In this document: in pieces, positions 46,213-59,300 of the stretch | Position numbering within the stretch: position 1 is the stretch's first letter | Layout: each line of letters starts with the position of its first letter | Source of the DNA: Adineta steineri | Lineage: Eukaryota; Rotifera; Eurotatoria; Adinetida; Adinetidae | Length of the DNA: 64,000 nt | Direction of reading: 5' to 3' | NCBI GenBank assembly: GCA_905250115.1 | Contig: CAJNOI010000014.1 | Coordinates: 364,548-428,547 of the forward strand | Notes under the pieces: generated by a model | Database searches by the model: none | What the model was told of the DNA's origin: nothing | The model's input: the letters and a program-made list of their open reading frames with translations, nothing else | Translations under genes and position numbers: made by a program

Positions 46213-46824
46213 CTATATAAAAAAAATAAATAAAAATAATTACGGTTACAAAGCAATAAATTATAACAATTTAGAGTACAGAATAAAGAAAAGAAGTCAC
46301 ACGACGTCGTGAATAATTTACGATTGAGTTTTACAAATTATCAGAAACGAAATAGATTGTTTAACCTAAGATTTTAATCGGTATACATTCTTAAAGTATA
46401 AAAACTTTACATTATCGTGTGACTTTCACTTTTCACAAATGCGATCAAAGAAAAACATTATCTTTTATGTTGTATTTCAGAACAAGAATGATTATTAATC
46501 TAACATTTTGTGAAAAAGTAAAGCTGAATAATAAGTTTTAGATAAAAAGATCATTTCTTTTCATTCATTATGTAGATACAATATGAACTGAAAACGATCA
46601 ATCAATGAAAGTTGTTTATATTGAATTAAAATACGTAAATATCTATGGAAAACGCCAAAAATAACATGAACCAAATTGGATAGGATAATATCAATCAGTT
46701 TTAGCTCGAAATATAAGAAAACTCTCGAAAAACAGGAGAATAGGTATTTTTTCTTTCATTGCGTCATCTCTGAGTCATTCTGTATGTGTAATTACGAAAT
46801 TTTTATTTATTGAATAAAAAAAGC
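46213..46824. other. Spacer, no gene seen
   Basis: AT-rich, nothing recognised before the tRNA-like sequence. Confidence 0.4.
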
Positions 46825-46896
46825 TATCGGTATCGGGATTCGAACCCGAGTCTTGGCGTTGAAGGCGCCTTATCCTAACCTCTAGACTATAGCGAT
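46825..46896 (-). tRNA. tRNA-Glu-like (anticodon TTC), divergent
   Basis: 72 nt with the A-box segment GTCTAGAGGTTAGGATA, typical of tRNA-Glu, and a perfect T arm (TCGGG TTCGAAT CCCGA). Acceptor stem pairs at 6 of 7 positions (one C-C mismatch). Anticodon stem pairs at 4 of 5 (an A-A pair at 27-43). The loop CCTTCAA puts TTC at 34-36 but has C instead of the near-universal U at position 33. No intron. It may be a functional but divergent copy or a tRNA pseudogene. Confidence 0.65.
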
Positions 46897-48038
46897 ATAA
46901 AACATCTTCGATGATTTACTTTTCCATTTTTCTGATTTCACATTCCATACCCACGTTAATTTTATCACTTATGACATATCGAAAACTAACACTGATTAAT
47001 GTTATTCTGTTCCACATATAGGCAGAACGCTCTCGTTGTGCTTTGGACATTTATATATACTTCACTAGGTTGATCGGATAGGTTTTTCTCTTGACGATTT
47101 TTTATAAAGAGTGTTGATTTTCAATGTTTTTTTAGTTATAATAATAAAATGATATTTTCTCTGAAGCAGTTTGCTTTAACATCGTGCCTGCCAGATTTCT
47201 ACGTCACTATCATAAAATATCATTATTGCACATGATAATTGACATCTGCCATCGTTTTATTCACAAACTAGCTTAGAAAAGGAAATACCTTTATGATTTT
47301 TATTTATCAGGTATTTCAAATGTTGTGTTTCTTGCAAATGTATGAATAAAGATATTTTACATTGACGTCATTCTGTAGGCGATTCTGTAACATATGGCAC
47401 AGCCCTATGTCACTTAATTATATTTGAGAATATGATGAAAAAAGATTTTTATTTTTGTTGAATTTATCACATAGGAGAACGTTAAAAAAAGGTAAGGATT
47501 TGTAGGTAATAACAAATAGAATAATGATCTATCAAAGTTTGGCATCAATTGAACTTGTTGAAATATATATTTTCTTTAGTTGCTTCTGTTTAGTTTGATA
47601 CGATAAGTGAAGATAATTGTATAGAAAACATAAAGAGTATGTCAAATCATCTAAAAATATACAGAGAATTGTTGCATATACTTGATCATATGTGCAGGGT
47701 GTTTGTATTATATATTGGTATTGTATCTACACCCTTGTATCTTCTATGATTAATAAACTATGAATAACTTTTTTCCTGATTTAATCTCTTCTTCTTCAAA
47801 ATATTATTTTGTAGATTTTTCATCGTCAAACTATTTTCAGAAGTTTTAAATTTTACACAAACCATGAACAATGAATCATAACAAGATAGGAGTTTATCAT
47901 GTAATTTATTGAAATAAAACAATATAAAATAACTATTGTTTTAATTAATTACTTTAGTCTGAATCAATTGATTCCAGCTCAGTTGAATCATCAACTATAC
48001 AATCAAGAATTTTGTATGTATATTATGAAGTTAAGTAA
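46897..48038. other. Spacer with a degenerate GT/AC element
   Basis: AT-rich. Only the short GT/AC pair at 47692-47736 is noted; no coding frames. Confidence 0.5.
47692..47736. repeat. GT/AC hairpin element 11 (degenerate)
   Basis: GTGCAGGGTGTTTGTA at the left and TCTACACCCTTG at the right with about 20 nt between; a short eroded member. Confidence 0.4.
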
Positions 48039-50529
48039 ATGATGAAACCAATTGTTTATTTCAGATGTGAATGTTTTCGAAAAAGAAAGTTGATGTGGAT
48101 AATCATTTTTTGTATTGTCATAGTGTTAATTATAATTATACCAATAATTATTGTTAAAACGAAAAAAGTAAAGGAACCACAGGTATCGACTACAAAAATA
48201 ATATCCATAACAACAGAAGAACCAACAACACAAGGTAAAGTCTTATTCTGAAGAAAATAGGAGGGATATCGTCTCTTATTTTAAATAATTCATAAGAGAG
48301 AAACTAATAGAAAAGGGTGTGGGTAGAAGTGTATTATGGACACAATATTGAAACAGACATTCATATGCACATCTACACACACATCCTCGGATCTCCCCCA
48401 TAATGTGACACAATTTAGAGTTTTGACTTGGATGCATTCAGCTATATATAATACAAGATTTGAAAAGTATCAGCGAACAAATCATATTATTTGTAAGGTT
48501 ATCTGTTTGAGTTATTGAAATATAAATATAATTGACAATAAACATCATATGAAAAGAAAAATAAGAGAATCTATCTGATCGACAAGTACTAAAGTATGAG
48601 TGGAATCTTATCTTTTTTTCTTCTGTAGCGGCACCTATACCATCAACAACAACAACAACAACATCAGCAACATCATTATCATCATCAACAACAACAACAA
48701 ATGGTCAGTAATATCCTAGATGATTTGGTAGTACTGTTTGTAGCTTTTTCATGGATAATTAGTCTAATACATTGTTATCTAACTAAATTCGAAAATGAGT
48801 CTACGAGCGCAGATGTTTTTTTTTGTTTATTAGTATTAGTGACTAGTATACTCGATAAATGTCTGATACGAGTTGAGTAATGATCTAATAATAAACATGT
48901 TCTAGTTACTGCTTATTTCTAAGTAGAATCCAGTGGATTCACAGTTTTCTATATAAGCCCACATTCGGTTTGATTATACCAGATGAGCTTGATTTGTTAT
49001 CACTATCAGCATCTTATTTTGTATGAAATAATTAGTTTAAGGCTAGATATGGTATTTTGGCAGAGCGGTTAAAGCAAGAAAAATTCGGTCAGATTCGCTA
49101 TAGGATATCGCAGATTGTTCAAAACTCGATAACACGATTCTCTCCGCAGTTTTCGCTTCGTTAGGAATAAAGCTGCTGCAATATACTTAGAAAAGTAAAG
49201 AAATTGCTATATTATAGATCGTCAATATACAAAGTATCGCATAGTACTTCAGAAAATTAGTTTACTGTACTTTATTAATTAAAAATATACTTAAAAGTGC
49301 TTTTAAATCATCTTTTTTTCCCTACATATGGTATTCGAACAGCGACTTTGGCCTTTTCCAGTTAGCGAAAGTCTAGATCTCGTTAATCAGAATAGAAAGA
49401 AAATGATCATAGTGACACTGTAAAATATCGAAGATTGCTCAAAACGAGTGTATTCGACGCCTTAATACCAAATGACAGTAAAATTGTGTTTGCGATAGAT
49501 TGCAACATGTTTTCTAATCAAATCACTTACGCAACTGGCGCTAATCCAGTTGCAATAACATTATTCGATGTAAATAATGATAGCGCACCGGATATTATTG
49601 TCGCAAACCAGAACGACCACAGTATCGGTATTCTTCTTAACGCCGGCAATGGCATATTCCATTCTCAGATTACTTTTCCCACTGATTCTGGCCCGGCTGC
49701 AGTAAAAGTGGCCGATGTGAATAACGACAGCAAACCCGATATTATTGTCACACATTCCAGTTCAAACAACTTCGGTGTTTTTCTTAACACTGGCAATGCT
49801 ACGTTTCTACTGCAAACTACTTATCCGACTGTCAAAGCTCCCGACTCAATAGCATTAGTTGATGTGAATAGTGACAACAAACCTGATATTATTGTCGCAT
49901 ACCCTCTTGGACACAACGTTGACGTTTTCCTAGGCACTGATAATGGTACGTTTCTGTCTCAAGCTGCTTATAAAACGGGGACAACACCTAAGTCACTAGT
50001 ACTCAAAGATGTCAATAATGACAATAAACCTGATATTATTGTCGCAAACCAGGGTTCACTCAGTGTCAGTGTTCTCCTTAACGCCGGCGATGGTACATTT
50101 CTTCCTCAAACTCCTTATCAAACTCGGACAACACTTAGCTCGATAGCAGTCAACGATGTGAATAGTGACAACAAACCTGATATTGTTGTAGCAAACCGAG
50201 GCTCACAGAGTCTCAGTGTTTTTCTTAACGTTGGCGATGGTACATTTTATTCTCAAATAGTTCATCCAATTGGGTCAGCACCTTTCTCAGTAGCAATCGT
50301 CGATGTGAATAATGACAACAAATCCGATATTATCGTGACAAACAATAATGTGAACAACGTCGGTGTCCTTCTTAACGCCGGTGACGGCACGTTTCTTCCT
50401 CAAACTACTTACTCGGCTGGTACTGCTCCTTGGGCACTTGAAGTAATCGATTTGAATAGCGATGGAAAACCTGATATTATAACTACAAATCCCCATTCAA
50501 GCAGTGTCAGTGTTCTCTTACACTGTTGA
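48039..50529 (+). CDS. Type II membrane protein: TM anchor, Thr/Ser stalk, FG-GAP/VCBS repeat ectodomain
   Basis: Three exons (48039-48234, 48629-48703, 49499-50529) sum to 434 codons, 433 residues. Residues about 19-39 are a hydrophobic anchor (MWIIIFCIVIVLIIIIPIII) after a basic cytoplasmic tail. A Thr/Ser-rich stalk follows, mostly exon 2, built from ACA/TCA triplets. The ectodomain has about seven repeats of roughly 48 residues with the signature DVNNDNKPDIIVAN...VLLNAGDGTF, i.e. FG-GAP/VCBS-type calcium-loop repeats (DxNxDxxxD), forming a propeller. Integrin alpha chains and many bacterial surface proteins use the same fold for adhesion or ligand binding. Intron 1 holds a GT/AC hairpin; intron 2 is 795 bp with tRNA-like pieces. 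The acceptor at 49497-49498 was picked because it restores frame directly before DCNMFSNQITYATG. Confidence 0.8.
48314..48389. repeat. GT/AC hairpin element 12, inside an intron
   Basis: AAGGGTGTGGGTAGAAGTG at the left and CACATCTACACACACATCC at the right, within intron 1 of the FG-GAP gene. Confidence 0.6.
48640..48703 (+). repeat. ACA/TCA triplet repeat coding the Thr/Ser stalk
   Basis: Near-uniform ACA triplets with TCA and GCA interruptions. Slippage here would change stalk length in whole codons. Confidence 0.8.
49049..49400. other. tRNA-like pieces in inverted orientation within intron 2 of the FG-GAP gene
   Basis: On the plus strand 49049-49075 reads TATGGTA then TTTTGGCAGAGCGGTTAAAGC, resembling the acceptor and D arm of a Ser/Leu tRNA (A-box match TGGCAGAGCGG). 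On the minus strand, 49395-49326 ends GTCGCTGTTCGAATACCATA, a T arm whose TACCATA would pair with TATGGTA. A similar 35-bp stretch (near 49104 and 49424) also occurs twice. No complete cloverleaf can be drawn. Confidence 0.35.
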
Positions 50530-51105
50530 AATTTGATCATTGGCATCAAACTATTGGATTAAAAATATGGGATATTGATGTGAGGAGGAGCAAATCAATA
50601 CTTTAATTTCATCTTCAAGGTGTCTACAGTGACAGAATTCAAAACGCTTTTTTTGTTTAGTATTGCTTATTAATTTTAATAAAATTCTAATTATCTAGTA
50701 GAACTATTTTTAATTATATACAGCTATTATCGTCAACAAAGAATTCTATTTTTCTAGGAAAATTCAGTTACGAATTTGGCTTCACAGCAGAATTGTGCTC
50801 TCCTATATACATATATTACACTGATTATATGGAATATCTGTTTAGGATCCTGGTTTTCATTGAAGATTTGTAGCGTAAATTCTTAAGATTTATCTTTATA
50901 TGATGATTAAAACTTTATTGTGAATTGACTTCTTTATATATAATATGGTAGGGTGGGTGTGGGCTCATCTTTTCTTCATCTCATACCTATGCTCTGAACT
51001 GATTGAAGTTCGAATCGAAATATTAAATAAAATTGAAAAATATGTTATTGTTTATTTGATGTTAATTTATTAATTTAAAATGTAAAGAGTGAAAGTAAAA
51101 TGATG
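50530..51105. other. Spacer between convergent genes
   Basis: AT-rich, with one GT/AC element at 50949-50995; no coding frames. Confidence 0.45.
50949..50995. repeat. GT/AC element 13 (left arm clear, right arm eroded)
   Basis: GTAGGGTGGGTGTGGGCTCA followed by a weak partner CATACCTATGCTC. Confidence 0.45.
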
Positions 51106-52408
51106 TTAACATTCAACAGCATATCTATAGATATTCAATTCTTCGGAGACGAAAAGATAATTTTTCGTCAGGAACAACTTTGTCGTCGTGTACATTGGAG
51201 GTATATCGGAGATTGCTGTTGAATCAACAAGTATACTTGGTGTTGTTTTGAAATCTTCACCGAATTTTAATTGCTGTATGACCAATAAATTGTTTCGAGT
51301 AGATGCTGTAGCTAAATAAAAACAGCGATCTTTCAATGGTGAAATACTTGCCGATATAGTATAGGTTAAAATAACATCTGCATCATTAAATGTTGCTCCA
51401 TAAACTACATCACTCGAAGAATTAGTCGGTGCCGTAAATTGTGTATTCATAATTGAAACTGTCCAATTCGTGGAATCACCTGTTATGGTGATGCCCCATT
51501 GTTGTCCACTTGGAGCGTACAAATACAAATTACGATTGGTTTGTGCATTAGGAATTGAATTCATTCCAACGAGAGTGAATTCTTTGTCATTGGAATATTT
51601 GAAAGTACAAAGCATTTCTGATGTGTAGGATGCATCATGTGGACCACAGCCAACTGAAAAGAGTAGTTGATCTACTTGAGCAGCACTGCTAAATGTTCCA
51701 AGATGTGCATTGAGAAAGAATGGTGATTGTGATGGACGTATAACAGGCCATGTTTGAAATTTGAAATCAACCAAATTCAAAGCACCTACTGAATAATTAT
51801 TCGAACCAGAAGGATAAGAATTCAGAAGAAAATAAACATCGTTCGCAGCTGTTGTTGGTCGGGATGTGAATAGAGCAAATGAATTCTCCGAATGAAATAT
51901 CAATGGATCACCAATAGGAGTGATTATTGAAGTTAAAATGTCAATTTTAAATCGAAAAAACAGAGTATCACCACCAGGAAATGAGAAAGATGAACACATG
52001 AGAACTACAGCATTTCCTAGAAAAAAAACAAACTAACGCTTATTAACGAAAGAAATTTATTTTACCTTGATTATTGTTGTAATAAGGAATAAATTGTGCT
52101 CCAAAAGTACATTGACCAGTGATATCACCAATAACGGCAGTGCTCAATTTTATAGTTGATCCATTTCTGTACATTATTTCTAAATACGATGTTGGAAGAC
52201 TCCATGGACCTGCGTTGTTGATATTAACAATTGACAAAATTGTTGCTTCATCGGGCAAAACAAAAATATCATTGATTTCACAAGTATGAAATTTACCCGG
52301 CACACAATCTATCACTTTATAAATAGAATCATCAAATTTAGGTGATATTCGTGCTTCAGTTATACACCAAAGTAAGACGACGATTAGTATGTATTGAAAA
52401 AACGACAT
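51106..52408 (-). CDS. Secreted protein, function unknown (beta-rich)
   Basis: Two exons: 52408-52066 and 52016-51106, intron 49 bp, 417 residues. A clear signal peptide starts the protein (FFQYILIVVLLWCITEARIS). The rest is rich in short beta-type stretches and Ser/Thr/Asn, for example GNAVVLMCSSFSFPGGDT and NSSSDVVYGATFNDADVILT, with repeated patterns of about 50-60 residues that could be propeller blades. Cys are few. No named domain is recognised. Expected to be exported from the cell. The gene is convergent with the FG-GAP gene. Confidence 0.7.
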
Positions 52409-52683
52409 TATATTTATGTTGTGTTGATATAAAAGCCAACAAGCAATTTATTTTGTGATCAAATATAAGAAATAAGAACACATCTGTGCTGAATCCCATA
52501 AAAAACCATCATATTTTGAGAATGAGAGTGTGCATATTACATAAAACCTGTTATTCAATATTTGAATTAAATTATATAAAGTTAAACTATCACAAAATCA
52601 ATATGATAAGAAAAACACTCAGCATCGATAGAATCGATTACAAAGCACAATCATGATCAGTTCGTTTGACACGTTTTGAATAG

Positions 52684-52732
52684 CACGGGTGTGTGTGCGT
52701 ATTCCTAAAGTAACACTCGCATCTACCCTCAA
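52684..52732. repeat. GT/AC hairpin element 14
   Basis: CACGGGTGTGTGTGCGTATT and ACACTCGCATCTACCCTCAAG; the right end has the family CCCTCAAG terminus. Confidence 0.6.
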
Positions 52733-53092
52733 GATGTCTTGTACATTTTTATCTGATCCATACAATAAACAGTGGATACATCTGAGAATCGACTCTATCT
52801 GATGCCATATATCCATATCTTAGTTATTTATAATATATAATAAAATAGATCATTTCTTCGACTGCATTATATATTTACTAAGATAAAAAAGATCTGACAT
52901 AACAAAATGTGAAAGTAAAGCATAATGTTGCACTATCATGCTCACACATAAAATTTAGTCTTTAAATTCATAAGAATAGCATACCTTTTTTATGACGAAG
53001 ATAATATTACTTATCTTTTGTTACTCATAGGAATAGTATGCAAATTGTGAGCGTGTAGCTCAAAGTGACTACTCTAGATGTGAAGCTGGAGA

Positions 53093-53192
53093 NNNNNNNN
53101 NNNNNNNNNNNNNNNNNNNNNNNNNNNNNNNNNNNNNNNNNNNNNNNNNNNNNNNNNNNNNNNNNNNNNNNNNNNNNNNNNNNNNNNNNNNN
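53093..53192. other. Assembly gap (100 N)
   Basis: 100 N placeholder in non-coding sequence. Confidence 1.
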
Positions 53193-53751
53193 TAAATACT
53201 TGAAAGATTGAAATGAAATAATATCATTTGTTGTTACTCATAAATGGCAAATTATTGTTTTTCAAAGATAAGTTTGCACCCAGAGATGCTTTTTTGTATT
53301 TAAGTTGATGAGTTGTTTTTCTAAAACACTCTCTTCAATAATTGTGCTGCATTTGTTTAAGGACTAATATTTATTGAGTTCTTTCATCTTTAATTTCTGT
53401 AAAAGCTTTGCATAGTGCAATTAGTAACCTGTTAGAATTTCAACACTTATATTTTATTATTGCAAAGCTTCCGAAAATTTAATCTGTTTTTGTTAATACT
53501 GACATTTCATTCACGCCTACTCTTACCCTCATGATCAATTGTTATATTATTCAGTAACTCTATTAACCATTAGTGTGTACAGAGAGAACTAAAATAGGAA
53601 AACGACAATTGACTATTGTTCAGATAACATATTACGTTAGTTATCTAAAGAAAGAGTTGATTTCGATTTAAAAAGTCACAAAAAATTCGAGTATCATTTT
53701 TATTCTTTGCTTCGGTTATTAAAAAAACAAAATATTCTAATTTTTTCTTCA

Positions 53752-54973
53752 TTATTTCTTGGGTCGTATGAAAACTTTGTTTAACCGTGTCCAAGTATTT
53801 AATCCAATCTTATGGCCATTTTTACCCGGCGGACGACCGGCATGAAATGTCAAATAATCTACTTCACCATATTCATTCATATTATACCAGAAGATACTAT
53901 TTCCAGGCAACGGGCGAAATCGAATACCCAGCTCAGCAGATTTTTCATCACAAACTAAGATATCACAAAATTGCTCATGCAATGATTTATTGAATGGAAT
54001 AGCAAGAAATTCTGTTTCACCCATGGAACAATTGGCTTGAAGATATGTAAAAAATGTTGTTACTCGTTGGCCTCCATTGGTCATAAGCTTCGGTTCCACG
54101 AACCAGTCATAATGAGGTTTATACTAAAATAGTAAATGAAAATAAACAACTACTCATTTCACATATTGATTCATATATATTGATGAAAAAGAATAAACTA
54201 TAGTTCAAACTTTATAATATATAAAGCGATCTATCTCAGAAAAAATGAACTGATTCACTTGATTACACTTCTCATATATCAGTTTTAACGAAATTGTGTT
54301 ATACCTGTTGATCGACTTTGTATTTTACTACTTGCAATTGCTCTAAACATTCTATATCAACATCACCTTGAAATTGAGCAAATCGTTGTTCAATGCATTT
54401 CACAATTGGCGTTTGATGACGCTTGATTTCAGCTGAACTTGATGTTCGATATTCATTAATGGAGTGTGTTCCATTCTCTTCAAAGACCATTGAAGGTCTG
54501 AGGAAAGGTTCTCTATTATATATACACAATAAGTTATATGTGCAATAATATTGACTTTTTACTTACGTCAATTCAATTAAATACTGAATCTCATTTTGAG
54601 TAAGAAACTGTTCAATATAGATAATCAATGGACTTCGTTCAATGATTCGAATATTGTATCGATGGTGAGGACATTGATATTCGTAGTTAGATAAATTATA
54701 ATTATTATTGACATCTGCTACTTTATGCTGCTCCTTGCAAAAGTTCACTTGAAAAAACTTGATTATTTGATGTCGAATGTGCAACTGAACATCGGTCAGA
54801 TATTCAATAATGACTTGAAGGTTGGATTCAGTTACTTGAAAAATAATGTTTCGTGATGAATAAGCATTGAAGAAACAAAAGAGGGCAATAAATCCAGAGA
54901 ACACTATAGTGAAATACATATATGAGATAGGGTCACGTTCACAGAAAATGATACCTTTAAATATAAAATGCAT
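53752..54973 (-). CDS. Prolyl 4-hydroxylase-like 2-oxoglutarate/Fe(II) dioxygenase, membrane-anchored
   Basis: Three exons: 54973-54567, 54512-54305 and 54123-53752; 328 residues (310 if the second Met at 54919 is used). The N-terminus has a hydrophobic anchor (MYFTIVFSGFIALFCFFNAY). The catalytic double-stranded beta-helix is in the C-terminal half: the HxD pair of the iron site is in YKPHYDWF, the distal His is in LTFHAGRPPGKNGHKIGLNT and the Lys that binds 2-oxoglutarate is in the same segment. QRVTTFFTYL matches the conserved strand after the HxD motif. Such enzymes hydroxylate proline in collagen-like or other secreted proteins in the ER, consistent with a type II anchor. The ectodomain between anchor and core is longer than in soluble alpha subunits and lacks the tetramerisation domain. 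The peptide substrate is not known. Confidence 0.83.
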
Positions 54974-56350
54974 ATATATATATTATAGCTACATGCGAAT
55001 ATGGTAACAGTTATTGATCGTTGCAGTTATCTGCTATACTGCTTTTTATGTATGTATGCAAGCTTATGTCTTCTTTCGTTCTGATGATTAACAGTTGAAG
55101 ATGTGCAATAGAAGAATAGATCTTTGATTTTAAAAACAAAACAGACTAAATTATAGACACATATTATTGCAATCTATATTCAGTCACTCACATCCTTCAT
55201 CGTTTTAATCAATTTAAAATCTCATCAAAGTAAACATGCACCTTATATTTGCTAGAATTCTGCTGAAAAAATAAAAATATTAGCTAAAGACTTATATATC
55301 TTCATTATTTGTTTGTTGCTTGATGCACAACATCACTCACTATTAATATTGACATGAAAAATGAGAGAAAGATAAGAATTTTCAGACAAAACGATTTGGC
55401 ACAATCTAATATGCTTATATATTCTCTATCAACCACGTGAGAGAAAGGAAAGAATACACGACAGAAAGTTGTTAAGAAGTAAGTTAAATTTTTTTTTTCA
55501 TAATATTCCTTCAAATTTCAAGAACAACCCTATCCTATGAGGTTAAGAAATCAAAACAATGCGATAATAGACAATAAAGTTTATGCATCAGAAAATCATA
55601 CCTGCTGATAAGAGATGTTTAATTTGTACAAGATTAAATAGATTGAAGCAGATATGAATAGTGTAAACTTTATATTTTTTTTCTTTTCTTTTTTTCAAGA
55701 TGAAATGGAAAAAAAAGTAAGAACAGAATAAAATCAGTTCTCTTATTACAAAATAACCTCGTCACATAATAACACATTGTTGTTAGGAGAAAAGCAAAAA
55801 ATGAGTCGCTGACTGCTTTTTTATAGTAGAAGAGCACTCCTTTCTGACTGTTAAAGAAAAAAAATTTGATTTATGAGAACAGAAAGGTAGACTATTCGAC
55901 AATTTAATGGATTTTTATTGTTCAATGTATTAGTGTTGTCAAAGTGTGTAATGATTGTCGTAGTATCGTTATTTCGAATGAAGACTACTCAGATAGATAT
56001 TTTTTAGAAGATTTATTCAAGCATGCATGTTACAGTATTTTTTTGCACGAAGCATTATTCAAGCCGGTGTGGGTGTGAATGCGGGTATGGGCGCAGACCA
56101 GTGTTGTTGGGAATGAAGTACAAATAAAATACCTGCATCCATACCCACACCCTATCAACCTACATCCGCACCACACTCCCACTTACACTCACACGAATAC
56201 CCCTACTCACACCCCTACTCACACCCACACCCACATCCACACTCCAAGGTTTTGTTGTTAAATCAAAATTTCTCATCGTATGCGAATATGTTGTTATTAT
56301 ATCAAACGAGATCCGAAAAAGATCACGATGTCCGATTGATCATTATTGTT
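54974..56350. other. Spacer with a large GT/AC repeat cluster
   Basis: No supported gene. The 69-residue minus-strand frame at 55305-55514 is unsupported. Ends in the largest GT/AC block of the window. Confidence 0.45.
56063..56246. repeat. GT/AC element 15, expanded right arm
   Basis: A left arm (CGGTGTGGGTGTGAATGCGG) pairs with CATACCCACACCCTATC, after which the AC-rich side continues for about 80 bp as variants of CCCACACCCACACC. It seems to have expanded in tandem beyond the hairpin. It lies about 105 bp beyond the stop of the ART-TPR gene. Confidence 0.8.
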
Positions 56351-59300
56351 CTATACTTCCGACGGATCCAAGCATAATTTTCTACACAATTCGTCCAAAT
56401 TTTGTCGAAACATTAATGCATCAGGGTGGCCATAATTAAAGGCATTGCGAGAAATATTGACGGCACGTTTAGCATATATCAAGGCATCATTATATTGGTT
56501 CAAACCTTCGGATGCTATGGACAGATTGCTATACGTTAAAGCTAAATCTAGATGATTAACATGGAGAAATTGTTCTCGGATTTCAAGCGACTTTTGATGG
56601 AATGAAACAGCAGTTAAGAAATCTTGCAATCCATGGTGAACTTCACCAATATTTCCATAAATAGTAGCCAAATCAGTTTGACTCATATTGGAAGATGCCT
56701 CTTGAATTTCGAGTGCCTTTTGATGAAAACTAAATGCCATTGAATAATCTGTGAGACATCGATACACATTGCCGATGTGAGTGTAAGTCATTGCAATATT
56801 TCTCATATCGTAGGAAATCGAGTGCTTAATAATTTCAAGGGTTTGTTCAAAACAGGCCAGTGAACTAGTATAATTTTTCATTTTAAGATGAATTTTTCCC
56901 ATGATGATAAATACCATTGCTTTAAACGCACCGTCCGACTGAAGACATTCTTCAGCCTGAAGGATCGTTTCATACAAGGAGAGAGCAGTCGCGTAATTAC
57001 CCATCGAGTAATATACAAAGGCAATCTTCTTGTACGCGTTAATAACATCAGGATGGTTCTCAGGTAGCAGTTGTTGTAGAATTTCAAGTCTCTTTTTATA
57101 ACATTGTAATGCCTCCGGATAATTTTCCATTTCTTTTTGAACCTGACCAATATTATTATATATAGCGGCGAGCTGGGAATAATTGCACGGCGAAGATTTT
57201 TCGGCCATTTCGATTGCTTTTTGATACAACTCAACTGCTTTCGAGAAGTTTTCCATGCATTTATGTATAAAGGCAATATTATTATAAGAGGTAGCCAAAT
57301 CAATATCATTCAGAGGAAGCGATTTCTCTATGATTTCTATAGACTTTTCATAAAAATATAACGCGTTTCGGTAATTCTTCAATTCTCTATACGAATGACC
57401 AATGTAATCGCACGTGGTAGCCAAATCAAGGTGACTGGGTGGGAGACATTCTTTTTGAATTTCAAATTGTTTTTCATAAAATAAGACAGCTTGGGTATAG
57501 TTTCCCGTCGAATAATATATTGACGCAACTTTTTCGTATATGATGATGAAATCAGGATGGCTTACTGGAAGCAATTTTTCTCTAAGTTTCATAATCTTTT
57601 CATAGTACAACAGTGCTTTTGGATAGTCTTTTGCTGATAGATAGGTATCTGCAACGTTATAGTAGATCATATCAAGATCGGACTCATTGCAAGACGCAGT
57701 TTTTTCTTTGATGTCAAGTGCTTTTTGATAAAAAGCAAGTGCCTTCGAGTCGTTGTGTAACAAGTAATGAAGTGTCCCAATATTTTTGTAGCTCACAAAT
57801 AATTTGGCTTCATCCGATGGTACACAATTCTCGAGAATACATAACGTTTTTTCTCGAAAACATAATGCTTTACGGTAGTCTTGCAATGATTCATAACTAG
57901 CTCCGATGTGACCATAGATTAGGACAAGTTCGGAATCGTCTAATAACAGTAATCTTTCGTCAACATCCAGTGCCTTTTGATAGAACACTACGGCAGCAGA
58001 ATAATTTAGAGTAGAATGATATACAGCAGCAACTTGTACATAGAATGCGATGAGATCACGATTATCGACAGGTGGCGATCTTTCTTGAATTTCGAGCGTC
58101 TTTTCAAAAAATACTAGTGCTTGCGAAAAATTTTTCATAGATACATATATTTCACCAATGAACTTGTATGTCGCAGCGAGATTAACAGGATCCAAGGAAG
58201 GCAAATTTTTCTGGATTGCAAGTGATTTCTGATAAGAGGCGAGCGCAGCTGAGTAGTCTCCTATCAACTGGTATACTTCACCAATTTTATTGTAAGTAGA
58301 AACCAAATCGGCATGGGTAGAAGAGGCCGAAGTCATCTGTAGATCTAATGCTTTTTGATAAAATGACAGTGCACTAGGAAAGTTTCCCATAGATTGATCT
58401 AGTGCTCCCATATTCCTGTAGGTAACAGCTGAAGGCGAACGATCACAACAGGTTGATGCTTCTTTTTCTATAAGTACCGACTTCAAACTCGTAAGCCCTT
58501 TGTCTCCCAGTACTCGATGTATGTCATCACAGTCAATAGACATAACATTAGATTTGTCTGGACTTCCAAAGAGCTTCTTGATATAGAAAAATGTACTTTT
58601 AGTATCACCTAATTCTGCATATGCTGTAGAAATCGCATAGTATGTTTTAAGCAAAGTCGTATGCCTAGGGGGCAGTGAGCGCTCTTCAATTTCGAGCGTT
58701 TTTTCATAGAATGTGATGGCATTCTTGTTGTTTGCCAGCTTTTCATTCAAGCAGCCGATTTTGAAATAAATGGCAGCCAAATCCAGGCTGTCAGAAGAAA
58801 GATATTTTTCTTTGATGTTCATTGATGTCATGTAAGCAACAAGAGAACTTTCGTAGTGGTCCGTCTTAAGATACATGCGGCCTAAATCACCATATATGCC
58901 AGCCAAGGATATATGATTGGATCTCAACGAGTCTTCCGAGATTTTCGGAATTGTTTTTAGGTAAAAGAAAGAACTCTCATGGTCTCCTAGATCCGCATAA
59001 ACAGCACTTATCTTGGCGCAGGTGACAGCACAATTCATATGCTCGGCATGAGACGATTTCTTTAGGATTTCAAACCCTTTTTTGTAGAAGCATAGTGCAT
59101 TGTAATAGTCTTTCATTGATCGATACACATCGCCGATTATATCGTACGTCAATATCAAAGTTGGATGATTGAAAGGCAGAGCTTTCTCTAGAATTTCCCT
59201 AGCTTTTTCCAAATAACATAGAGCTGTGTTGTATTCTCCCATTTTGTGATGTATTTGACCAAAATTCATCAAAGCAACTGCCAGATCGGGATGCTGCTCA

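Larger units (their letters stand above)
52409..53751. other. Spacer with a GT/AC hairpin and an assembly gap
   Basis: No supported gene. Contains hairpin 14 (52684-52732), a 100-N gap (53093-53192) and a lone AC-rich stretch near 53510-53533. Confidence 0.45.

Noticed and set aside
49049-49120. A complete tRNA-Ser or tRNA-Leu gene at the A-box match
   Set aside because: Anticodon and T arms do not fold on the same strand; only separated halves are visible.
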